Program-made: the position numbers and the translations under genes
Assembly: GCA_021826035.1 (NCBI GenBank)
Contig: JAKBBE010000086.1
Location: forward strand, 1-11,660
Direction of reading: 5' to 3'
DNA from: Pseudomonadota bacterium
GTDB lineage: Bacteria > Pseudomonadota > Gammaproteobacteria > Steroidobacterales > Steroidobacteraceae
Length of the DNA: 11,660 nt
In this document: piece after piece, positions 1 to 6,146 of the stretch
How positions within the stretch are numbered: position 1 is the first letter of the stretch
Layout of the letters: every line of letters begins with the position of its first letter
Notes under the pieces: model-generated
What the model saw: the letters and a program-made list of their open reading frames with translations, nothing else
What the model was told of the DNA's origin: nothing
Database searches by the model: none

Positions 1-977
1 ACAATACCGATTTGCGCTTTGCCAAACTGATTGTTCTGCCCGGAAAGAACACGCTGACCTATGGCGTGTCGCTCAATAACAACCCGACGGTCCAGGACCT
101 GTGGAACAGCACCCCCGCGTGGGGCTTCCCCTACGACGGGAGCAACGCGGTCGTCTCCCCCCTGGCGGCAACCGAAATCGATCAGACCATGGCGCAGAGC
201 GTCGCGGGCATGACCGGATATCTTTACTTCGATGAAGCGCTGTACGTGGAGTTCGGCGGCTACCGTTCCGCCCCTCAGGGTAAGACCAATGCCTTGACCG
301 GCCAGGCAGGCCCGCTCGATGGAACGTTCAGCAACGTGATCGAGGGATTCTCTCCCTACTGGCGCCTGGCCTACGAGTACGACTGGGGCGCGAATTCGCT
401 CGAGGTCGGCACCTATGGCGAGGACTTCAAGCTGCACCCGGGCGCCGGGCAGGCGCTGGAAGGTCCGGATAATCGCTTCGCCGACGTTGCCGAGGACTTC
501 CAGTATCAATACGTGGGAGAGCACAACATCGTCAGTGTCGCCGGTACGCACATTCATGAAAACATGAATCTGGTGGCCAGCTATCTCAGTGGCGCCGCGT
601 CGAATCGCACCGACACCTTGAATACCTCACGCATCTGGGTGAATTACTATTATCAGCGGCGCTACGGCGGATCCCTCGGCTGGTTCTCGACGACGGGCAG
701 CACCGACTCAGCGCTTTACCCGGCGGCAGGGACCCCGCCGTGCGTCAACTCGAGCGGAACGTCGATTGCCTGCGGCGTAGTGACCAGCGCGAACGGCTCA
801 CCCGACAGCAACGGAATCGTCGGTGAGGTTGATTACCTGCCGTGGCTCAACGTGCGGCTCTCGCTGCAGTACACGCATTACAGCAAGTTCAATGGCGCCA
901 GCACCAATTACGACGGTGAAGGACGTAACGCCTCGGACAACGACTCGCTGTACTTCCTGCTCTGGTACGCCTTCTGA
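1..977 (+). CDS. Outer-membrane beta-barrel protein, 5' partial (possible cytochrome-porin)
   Basis: The reading frame is open from the first bases (first whole codon at 3) to TGA at 975-977, giving about 324 residues with the N terminus missing. A TTG at 12 should not be taken as the start. The protein is rich in alternating aromatic and polar segments (for example VNYYYQRRYGG and LSLQYTHY) and ends in LYFLLWYAF with a terminal Phe, the usual signal for Bam-dependent outer-membrane barrels. Two Cys about 10 residues apart (fragment residues 247 and 257) sit in a Gly/Ser/Asn-rich stretch that looks like a surface loop. The segment SLNNNPTVQDLWNSTPAWG is, from memory, typical of a family often annotated 'cytochrome c' in proteobacteria, in which an N-terminal CxxCH precedes a barrel; that part would lie upstream and is not seen. 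The c4-type cytochrome follows after 10 nt, so the two are probably co-transcribed and may exchange electrons across the outer membrane. The barrel call is firm; the heme-porin identity is inference. Its G+C is visibly lower than that of the T4SS genes. Confidence 0.75.
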   Translation, partial: NTDLRFAKLIVLPGKNTLTYGVSLNNNPTVQDLWNSTPAWGFPYDGSNAVVSPLAATEIDQTMAQSVAGMTGYLYFDEALYVEFGGYRSAPQGKTNALTGQAGPLDGTFSNVIEGFSPYWRLAYEYDWGANSLEVGTYGEDFKLHPGAGQALEGPDNRFADVAEDFQYQYVGEHNIVSVAGTHIHENMNLVASYLSGAASNRTDTLNTSRIWVNYYYQRRYGGSLGWFSTTGSTDSALYPAAGTPPCVNSSGTSIACGVVTSANGSPDSNGIVGEVDYLPWLNVRLSLQYTHYSKFNGASTNYDGEGRNASDNDSLYFLLWYAF

Positions 978-987
978 GGTGCAAATC

Positions 988-1638
988 ATGTCCATGGATC
1001 ACACGATACGAAAATGGGTGCGGCGTACCGCACCGTCGATTGCCGCTGCGGCGCTCATGATGGTCAGCGCCCCGAGCGGTGCGCAGGGCGCCCCGACGCC
1101 GCCGCAGCAGGCCCCGCAGCTGGCGATCGCGGTGTGCGGAACCTGTCACGGCGTCGATGGCAACAGCATCAATCCGATGTTCCCGCGCCTCGCGGGGCAG
1201 CATGCCTGGTATATCGAGCAGCAGTTGAAGGAGTTCCGCGCCCAGACCCGCGGCGATCCGTACGCCATTGCCTACATGTGGGGCATGGCCAACCAGTTGT
1301 CCAACGCGACCATCGATGCGCTGGCGAAGTACTTCTCGAGCCAGACGCCCGGACCCGGCGTGCCACATTCAAAGGCGATCATCGCGCGGGGTCGGGCGAT
1401 CTTTGAGCAGGGCATTCCGACCCAGGGGGTTCCGGCGTGTGCCGCCTGTCATGGACCGCAGGCGCTCGGCAGTGCGCAGTTTCCGCGCCTCGCCGGCCAG
1501 CATGCCGAGTACATCATGAAGCAGCTGCAGTCGTTTCAGGACAACATGCGCAAAGTCGCGATCATGCACGGCGTCGCGCAGACCCTGCACCGCTCGCAGA
1601 TGCGCGCCGTCGCTGATTATCTCGAGTCGCTGCCCTAG
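988..1638 (+). CDS. Secreted diheme cytochrome c (c4 family)
   Basis: 216 residues. The chosen ATG at 988 is preceded by GAGGT at 976-980 with a 7-nt gap; a second ATG six bases on is possible. Residues 1-35 are a Sec signal peptide (basic RKWVRR, then an Ala-rich core and a small-residue cleavage region near SGAQG-A). The mature part is two tandem cytochrome c domains: CGTCH at 50-54 and CAACH at 151-155, each followed by the repeated segment FPRLAGQHA.YI.(K/Q)QL (66-80 and 165-180), a hallmark of c4-type diheme cytochromes. Likely sixth heme ligands are Met97 or Met100 in the first domain and Met193 in the second. The protein should be a periplasmic electron carrier, soluble or loosely membrane-bound, passing electrons between a donor and a terminal oxidase. 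Its place directly after an outer-membrane barrel suggests that barrel as its partner. A hairpin terminator follows, so no oxidase gene is in the same unit on this side. Confidence 0.93.
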   Translation: MSMDHTIRKWVRRTAPSIAAAALMMVSAPSGAQGAPTPPQQAPQLAIAVCGTCHGVDGNSINPMFPRLAGQHAWYIEQQLKEFRAQTRGDPYAIAYMWGMANQLSNATIDALAKYFSSQTPGPGVPHSKAIIARGRAIFEQGIPTQGVPACAACHGPQALGSAQFPRLAGQHAEYIMKQLQSFQDNMRKVAIMHGVAQTLHRSQMRAVADYLESLP

Positions 1639-1680
1639 TCGTTGAATCGACCGCCGCCGCATTCGCGGACGGCGACTGAT

Positions 1681-1728
1681 CGGGGTTTACCGCCTCCCCC
1701 CCCTTCCGGCGGTAAACCCCGTCCTTTT
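1681..1728 (+). terminator. Rho-independent terminator after the cytochrome gene
   Basis: Perfect 14-bp inverted repeat: left arm 1681-1694 (cggggtttaccgcc), 13-nt loop 1695-1707, right arm 1708-1721, then tccttttat. The loop holds a run of eight C. A smaller imperfect hairpin with one bulge lies just upstream at 1653-1673. It sits 43 bp after the cytochrome stop and between two convergent genes. The T-rich tail exists only on the + side, so it should mainly stop + strand transcription. Confidence 0.8.
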
Positions 1729-1753
1729 ATCCGCGCCCACCGGACTTGCCGCC

Positions 1754-1984
1754 TCAGAGCGGCTCCCCGCACGCGCCGCGCGCAATCTCCTCGAGCCATT
1801 CGCGGATCTCGTGCGCACTGCAGGCGTTCTGCGCGTGCAATGTCGTGAGCAGCCCTTGCAGGTGCGCCGCGAGCGCCGCGGCGAGGGCCCGCGGCGGGTG
1901 ATGCGAGAGCAGACTGGTGGTCTCATCGAGTGCCTCGATGCACGCCTCGATTGCCGCCGCTTCGCTGAAGGATTCCGTCGCCAT
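1754..1984 (-). CDS. Small helical protein of unknown function, divergent from the T4SS operon
   Basis: 76 residues. The ATG (complement of 1982-1984) has GGGAG at 1994-1998 on the - strand, 9 nt away, which decides the start. The frame stays open upstream to an ATG at 2023 (89 residues) and a GTG at 2095 (113 residues); neither has a clear ribosome site, and the GTG form would run through the palindrome at 2056-2077. Codons have the G/C-rich third positions of a real gene. The protein is acidic and apparently all-helical, with amphipathic stretches at about 8-27 (EAAAIEACIEALDETTSL), 32-50 and 57-70 (HEIREWLEEIARGA), and three Cys (15, 55, 72). There is no signal peptide, membrane segment or recognised DNA-binding motif. 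I do not recognise the family. Its position, divergent from virB2 across a palindromic site, would suit a small regulator or accessory protein of the transfer system, but that rests on context only. It converges on the cytochrome unit. Confidence 0.6.
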   Translation of the reverse strand: MATESFSEAAAIEACIEALDETTSLLSHHPPRALAAALAAHLQGLLTTLHAQNACSAHEIREWLEEIARGACGEPL

Positions 1985-1993
1985 CGTGAGCCG

Positions 1994-1998
1994 CTCCC
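1994..1998 (-). promoter_or_regulatory. Ribosome binding site of the small - strand gene
   Basis: GGGAG on the - strand, 9 nt before the ATG at 1984. It is the only good Shine-Dalgarno match among the three possible starts and so favours the 76-residue form. Confidence 0.5.
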
Positions 1999-2055
1999 GG
2001 GTGAGGTGACGCTGCTCGAGCATACCGGCGCAGGTGCGCACGGTGCCGGCGCCGA

Positions 2056-2077
2056 GCGCGTTTGTGCACAAACGCGC
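2056..2077. promoter_or_regulatory. Perfect 22-bp palindrome, candidate operator
   Basis: Two 11-bp half sites, gcgcgtttgtg and its exact reverse complement, meet without a spacer around a central TTTGTGCACAAA. The next pair outward (2055 and 2078) does not match, so the repeat is exactly 22 bp. It lies between the - strand small gene (start 1984) and virB2 (start 2163), 85 bp before virB2. The A/T-rich centre in a G/C-rich flank and the absence of a loop suit a dimeric DNA-binding protein rather than a terminator. Which protein binds is not visible; the small divergent gene is one candidate. Confidence 0.55.
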
Positions 2078-2089
2078 CGCCAATCGCAA

Positions 2090-2117
2090 TTCCACCGGCA
2101 GTGCGCCTGCCTAGACT
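2090..2117 (+). promoter_or_regulatory. Weak candidate promoter for the virB operon
   Basis: TAGACT at 2112-2117 matches four of six -10 consensus bases; TTCCAC at 2090-2095 is a poor -35 at a 16-nt spacing. It lies just downstream of the palindrome and 45 bp before the virB2 start, which is the right place. The sequence match alone is weak, and a poor -35 would imply an activator. Confidence 0.2.
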
Positions 2118-2162
2118 GATCCGCGCGCCGATATGGCGCTCAGGCTCAGCGGGAATCCGGCG

Positions 2163-2534
2163 ATGAAAGCAATACAGTCGCTGCGGTCGGCTGCCGCTCG
2201 TGCAGTCCGGACCCATCTCTGGTGCACGGCGCGGACCGCTCGCAGAGCAGACGTGCCGCGTGCATGGGCGGGGGTGTTCCTTGCCCTCGCGGTGGCGCTG
2301 CCGGCGTTGGCCGCGGCGCAGTCCTCGCCGTTTCTCACCGGCGCCACCGCGCTCGAGAGCAACATTCTGGCGTGGCTCACACCCATCGCGATCATTCTCG
2401 TGATGGTGCTCGGCGCCATGGCCATGGCCAATCGGATTTCCTGGGGCTGGTGCATCGGCGCCATCCTCGGAATTGCCATCGCCTTCGGTGCCCCGCAGAT
2501 CGTCGGCTGGGTGCGCGGCATGTTCGGCGTCTGA
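2163..2534 (+). CDS. virB2: VirB2/TrbC-type major pilin of the T4SS
   Basis: 123 residues. ATG 2163 has GGGAA at 2151-2155 with a 7-nt gap; the in-frame ATG at 2133 has no ribosome site and was rejected. The protein has a long basic leader (1-35), a hydrophobic signal core (36-50) and a likely signal-peptidase site after PALAAAQ near residue 53. The mature pilin of about 70 residues has two membrane helices, about 69-88 (LAWLTPIAIILVMVLGAMAM) and 96-115, joined by the short basic turn ANRISWGW. That two-helix hairpin after a long cleaved leader is the VirB2/TrbC pattern. The mature subunit would wait in the inner membrane and then polymerise into the pilus. It is the first gene of the operon; virB3 begins 12 nt after its stop. 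Confidence 0.88.
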   Translation: MKAIQSLRSAAARAVRTHLWCTARTARRADVPRAWAGVFLALAVALPALAAAQSSPFLTGATALESNILAWLTPIAIILVMVLGAMAMANRISWGWCIGAILGIAIAFGAPQIVGWVRGMFGV

Positions 2535-2539
2535 AGGGG
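2534..2539 (+). promoter_or_regulatory. Ribosome binding site of virB3
   Basis: AAGGGG overlapping the last base of the virB2 stop. It is 7 nt from the ATG at 2547 but only 1 nt from the ATG at 2541, so the second ATG is the better start. Confidence 0.6.
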
Positions 2540-2546
2540 CATGAGC

Positions 2547-2942
2547 ATGAGCACGAACCACCGGCCGCTGTGCGCCGATCCGCTGTTTCTCGGCGCGACT
2601 CGTCCGCCGATGCGCTGGGGCGTCACGTACAGCGCATTGCTGTTCAATCTCGTCTTCACGCTCGAGGCCTTCCTCGTCACTCGCAATCTGCTGACGTTGC
2701 TGCTCGCGCTGCCGATCCACGCGCTGAGCGCGCTGCTGTGCGCACGCGATGCCCGCTACTTCGACCTGCTGTTGCTCGCCGCGCGGACCGGGATCCCGAT
2801 GACCCTCGGTAACCGGCGAGTCTGGGGAGCGGCCAGCTACTCGCCGCTGCGGCTCGACCTGCCGGACCGCGCTGGGCGGCGGCACCGAGCGGGCGCGGGC
2901 GCGTGCGCGGGTGGGGCGTCCGGGGAGCGGCGCGCATGCTGA
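2547..2942 (+). CDS. virB3: VirB3-type inner-membrane T4SS protein
   Basis: 131 residues, starting at the second of two close ATGs because of ribosome-site spacing. The N-terminal ADPLFLGATRPPM (10-22) matches the VirB3/TrbD pattern in which a short cytoplasmic segment precedes the membrane hairpin. Hydrophobic helices span about 25-45 (VTYSALLFNLVFTLEAFLV) and 47-65 (LLTLLLALPIHALSALL), followed by the conserved-type DARYFDLLLL. VirB3 works with VirB4 at the inner membrane in pilus assembly. After about residue 105 the protein changes into an Arg/Gly/Ala-rich tail ending in Cys, so it is longer than the usual roughly 90-110 residues; the tail may be dispensable. The stop TGA (2940-2942) overlaps the virB4 start, giving translational coupling. 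Confidence 0.85.
   Translation: MSTNHRPLCADPLFLGATRPPMRWGVTYSALLFNLVFTLEAFLVTRNLLTLLLALPIHALSALLCARDARYFDLLLLAARTGIPMTLGNRRVWGAASYSPLRLDLPDRAGRRHRAGAGACAGGASGERRAC
2922..2927 (+). promoter_or_regulatory. Ribosome binding site of virB4
   Basis: GGGGAG inside the virB3 reading frame, 8 nt before the ATG at 2936. It selects that ATG over the in-frame GTG at 2903. Confidence 0.65.
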
Positions 2943-5371
2943 GGCGCACGCCAGGGGCGCTGCGGCGCGAGATCGGGCTCGAGCGCTACATTCCCTACCG
3001 GGCGCACGTGGCGCCCGCCGTGGTGCGCACCGGCGACGGTGATTACCTGCAGATCTTGCGCCTCGGCGGACAGAGTTTCGAGAGTGCCGACTCCGAGCAG
3101 ATCAATGGGTGGCATGAGCGCCTGAACGTGCTGTGGCGCAACCTGGCCGAACCGGGCGTGGCGCTGTGGACCCACGTGGTCCGCCGCCGTGCGCCCCTGG
3201 AGGCGCTCGCGGGTGCCCCGGAACACTTCGCCGGCCGACTGCTCGAGCGCTACCTGCAGCGCCTCAGCGCCGAGCGGCTGATGGTGAACGAGCTCTACGT
3301 GTCGGTGCTGTACCGGCCGGCCCCGGGCCGTGCGCAGCGGATGCTCGCTCGCCTGCTCGAGCGGACTCGCCCGGCCGATCAGGTGCACGAGCTCGCCGAT
3401 GCGCTGGAAGTCTGTGCCCGCCTGACCCGGACACTGTGCGCCTCGTTGGTGCGCTACGAACCGCACCTGCTCACCTGCTACCGGGAGGCGGACCGCTGGT
3501 ACTCCGAGCCGCTCGAGTTCCTCGCCCAGCTGCTCGACGGGGAACGCCGGCGGGTGCCCTTGCCGCGCGGCCCACTCGAAGCGGCGCTCGGTACCTCGCG
3601 GGTGTTCTTCGGCAACGAGCTCATCGAGTACCGTCCGCTCAGCGCCCGCCGGGTCGGGGCGATGCTCGGCATCAAGGAATACCCGACGCCGAGCGTGCCG
3701 GGCATGCTGGATGCGCTGCTCGGCGCACCCTTCGCGTTCGTGCTCACCCAATCGTTCGTGTTCCTCTCCAAGGCCAGTGGCCAACAGCTGCTCAGCCGGC
3801 AGATCAACCGCCTGGCGAATGCCGGGGATTTTGCGCACTCGCAGGCCGAAGAGCTCACCGAGGCGCTCGATGCGCTGACCAGCAACGAGTTCGTCATGGG
3901 CGAGCATCACTTCTCACTGCAGGTCCTCGCCGACCTCGAGGGGCCGGCGAGCACGGCGGCCGATCGCGGTCTCGATGCGTTCCATCAGCACCTCGCGCGC
4001 GCCCGAGCGCTGCTCGCCGATACCGGCATGACCGTGGCTCGCGAGGACCTCGGTCTCGAGGCGGCGTTCTGGGCGCAGCTGCCGGGCAACTTCGCGCTTC
4101 GGCCACGCTTGGCGCCGCTCACGTCCCGAAACTTCTGCGCGCTGGCGCCGTTTCACAATTTCCCGGCCGGTCATGCGGTCGGCAACCACTGGGGCGATTC
4201 GCTCGCAATCCTGCAGACGCGTGCGCACTCGGCATTCCACTTCTCGCTGCATGCCGCCGCCGGCGAGGGCGCACGTCGTGATACCGGACATACGTTCATC
4301 TGCGGGCCGACCGGATCGGGCAAGACGGCGCTCATCGGCTTTCTCGTGACGTTGCTGACGCGCCGCGACACCACTCAGGTGATTCTCGACAAGGACCGTG
4401 GCCTGGAGATTCTCGTGCGCGCCCTCGGGGGTACCTATCTGCCGCTGCGCAGCGGTGCGCCGAGCGGATTCAATCCGCTGCAGCTCGACCCGACCGCGGC
4501 CAATGTGCAGTTTCTGCACGAGTGGCTCGAACTGCTCGCCCGCCCGCCGCTCGGGACGGCACTGTCGGTGCGTGAGCTGCACGATCTTGATCAGGCGCTG
4601 CGCGGCACGCTCACACTCGACCCGCCGGCCCGGCGGCTGTCGCGGTTGCTGGAATTTCTCGATGCGACCGAACCGGAGGGGGTGCACGGCCGGCTCGCAC
4701 GCTGGTGCGAGAGCGCCGGCGGGGAGTACGCGTGGGTGTTCGACAATCCCGTCGATCGGATCGCCGAGCGGCTCGCCAGTGCGCGGCTGTTCGGTTTCGA
4801 CATCACCGAGTTTCTCGATCAAGAGCGTTGCCGCGCGCCGATCTCACTCTACCTGCTGCACCTGGTGCGAGGGCTGCTCGACGGGCGGCGCGTGGTGTGC
4901 TGGCTCGATGAGTTCTGGCGGCTCATCGAGGATCCGGTCTTCGAGAAATTCGCCAAGGATGGGCCGAAGACCTGGCGCAAGCTCAACGGCGTGATGGTGC
5001 TCGCGACGCAAAGTGCGAGCGACGTGCTCGCCAGCCGCATCAGCCGCACGATCATCGAACAGACCCCGACCAAGATCTTCTTTCCGAACCCGACTGCCTT
5101 CGGCGAGGAACTGCTCGAGGGATTCGCACTGTCGGGGCGCGAATTCGCGCTGATCAAAGACGAGCTCACCCCGGGCGCGCGTGCCTTCCTCGTCAAGCAG
5201 GGTCCGCAGAGCGTGGTGTGTCGGCTCGAGCTCGCCGGCCTGGAGGCCGAAGTGCAGGTGCTCTCGGCGCGCGCCGGGGGACTGCGCCGCCTCGAGCAGC
5301 TGCTTGGCGAGCGCGGCACCGCGCCCGAGGCCTGGCTCGCGGCGTTCCTGGCTCAATCTGACACCGAGTGA
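2936..5371 (+). CDS. virB4: VirB4 ATPase of the T4SS
   Basis: 811 residues, the normal length for VirB4/TrbE (CagE family). The N-terminal half (about 1-430) is the family's membrane-associated domain, here without an obvious long hydrophobic helix. The C-terminal half is a RecA-like ATPase: Walker A GPTGSGKT at 457-464, Walker B VVCWLDEF at 653-660 with the catalytic DE at 658-659, and the following WRLIEDPVFEKFAKDGPKTWRK region that VirB4 proteins share, then the ATQSASD segment (690-696). VirB4 is the essential motor at the cytoplasmic base, helping pilin extraction and substrate passage through contacts with VirB3, VirB8, VirB10 and VirB11. The start at 2936 is set by GGGGAG 8 nt upstream; it overlaps virB3 by 7 nt. 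virB5 begins 17 nt after the stop. All key ATPase residues are present, so it should be functional. Confidence 0.97.
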   Translation: MLRRTPGALRREIGLERYIPYRAHVAPAVVRTGDGDYLQILRLGGQSFESADSEQINGWHERLNVLWRNLAEPGVALWTHVVRRRAPLEALAGAPEHFAGRLLERYLQRLSAERLMVNELYVSVLYRPAPGRAQRMLARLLERTRPADQVHELADALEVCARLTRTLCASLVRYEPHLLTCYREADRWYSEPLEFLAQLLDGERRRVPLPRGPLEAALGTSRVFFGNELIEYRPLSARRVGAMLGIKEYPTPSVPGMLDALLGAPFAFVLTQSFVFLSKASGQQLLSRQINRLANAGDFAHSQAEELTEALDALTSNEFVMGEHHFSLQVLADLEGPASTAADRGLDAFHQHLARARALLADTGMTVAREDLGLEAAFWAQLPGNFALRPRLAPLTSRNFCALAPFHNFPAGHAVGNHWGDSLAILQTRAHSAFHFSLHAAAGEGARRDTGHTFICGPTGSGKTALIGFLVTLLTRRDTTQVILDKDRGLEILVRALGGTYLPLRSGAPSGFNPLQLDPTAANVQFLHEWLELLARPPLGTALSVRELHDLDQALRGTLTLDPPARRLSRLLEFLDATEPEGVHGRLARWCESAGGEYAWVFDNPVDRIAERLASARLFGFDITEFLDQERCRAPISLYLLHLVRGLLDGRRVVCWLDEFWRLIEDPVFEKFAKDGPKTWRKLNGVMVLATQSASDVLASRISRTIIEQTPTKIFFPNPTAFGEELLEGFALSGREFALIKDELTPGARAFLVKQGPQSVVCRLELAGLEAEVQVLSARAGGLRRLEQLLGERGTAPEAWLAAFLAQSDTE

Positions 5372-5388
5372 CCGATGGGAGCAGTGCC

Positions 5389-6099
5389 ATGAGACTCATC
5401 AGACCGAAGTGGTGCGCCTGGGGACTGCTGCTCGCGGCGGTGGCGCCGGCGGCACGCGCCCAGTGGGCGGTGATTGACGTGGCGGCGGTCGCTCGCCTGA
5501 GCGCGGAGCTGCAGACGCTCGAGCAGTCCCTGACCACTCAACAGCAGCAGTTCTTCGCCGCCGAGGCGCAGCTGCGCGGCATGAGCGGCACGCGCGGCAT
5601 GCAGGCTCTGCTCGGCAGCATCCGCCGCAATTACCTGCCGGAGAACTGGGCGCAACTGCGCGCGGCGGCCGAGGGCAGCCCCGGGAGCTACCCGGAACTC
5701 TCCTCCGCGGTGCGCGCGGCCATTGCCGCACATGCCTACCTCAGTCCCGGACAGCTTCAGGGTCTGTCGCTGAGCGCCCAGCAGCAGCTCGCCGCCAACC
5801 GACGTACCGCCGCGCTGCTCGAGGCGCTTTCAGCCTCCGCGCTGAGCGACGCCAGCGCCCGGTTCTCGGGCCTGAAGCAGCTGATCGCCACGATCGGCAC
5901 GGCGCAGGATCAGAAATCGATCCTCGATCTGAATGCGCGGATCGGCGCGGAGCAGACCATGCTCGAGAACGAGCAGACCAAGCTGCGCGTGCTGTTCGCC
6001 GCGGCGCAGGCCGAGCGGTGGGTCGATCACGAGCGCGAGCGCGAAGCGGCCATTGCGGCGCAGGGCAACTTCGCCACGCGATTCCGTCCGACGCCCTGA
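5389..6099 (+). CDS. virB5: VirB5/TrbJ-type minor pilin
   Basis: 236 residues. ATG 5389 has GGGAG at 5377-5381 with a 7-nt gap; a GTG at 5368 overlaps the virB4 stop and lacks a site. The signal peptide covers 1-24 with cleavage after APAARA, before QW. The mature protein is almost wholly helical and Gln/Ala-rich, with a long N-terminal helix (about 33-63, LSAELQTLEQSLTTQQQQ) and a C-terminal coiled-coil-like stretch (about 178-220). The IRRNYLPENW segment (83-92) is like the one often seen after the first helix in VirB5/TrbJ proteins. VirB5 is a periplasmic and pilus-tip protein involved in adhesion and pilus initiation. The family is poorly conserved, so the call leans also on gene order between virB4 and virB6. 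The stop is followed by a 47-nt gap, the largest inside the operon. Confidence 0.85.
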   Translation: MRLIRPKWCAWGLLLAAVAPAARAQWAVIDVAAVARLSAELQTLEQSLTTQQQQFFAAEAQLRGMSGTRGMQALLGSIRRNYLPENWAQLRAAAEGSPGSYPELSSAVRAAIAAHAYLSPGQLQGLSLSAQQQLAANRRTAALLEALSASALSDASARFSGLKQLIATIGTAQDQKSILDLNARIGAEQTMLENEQTKLRVLFAAAQAERWVDHEREREAAIAAQGNFATRFRPTP

Positions 6100-6146
6100 G
6101 GGCGATGCGGCGGCGGGCAGACCAAAGGCGGCGCGGGGTAGCGGTC

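Noticed and set aside
12..14. TTG as start of the barrel gene
   Set aside because: The frame stays open to the window edge and the protein begins mid-domain without a signal peptide, so the gene is cut by the window.
2133..2162. Earlier ATG at 2133 for virB2
   Set aside because: No ribosome site precedes it, whereas ATG 2163 has GGGAA at a good distance and already gives a full VirB2 leader.
1923..2885. 320-codon - strand frame over virB2, virB3 and the control region
   Set aside because: It is Arg/Gln/His-rich, spans two well-supported + strand genes, and conflicts with the better-supported small gene on the same strand.
2837..3910. Long - strand open frame opposite virB4
   Set aside because: It is rich in Arg, His, Glu and Gln and lies antisense to clear VirB4 coding sequence; long antisense frames are common in GC-rich genes.
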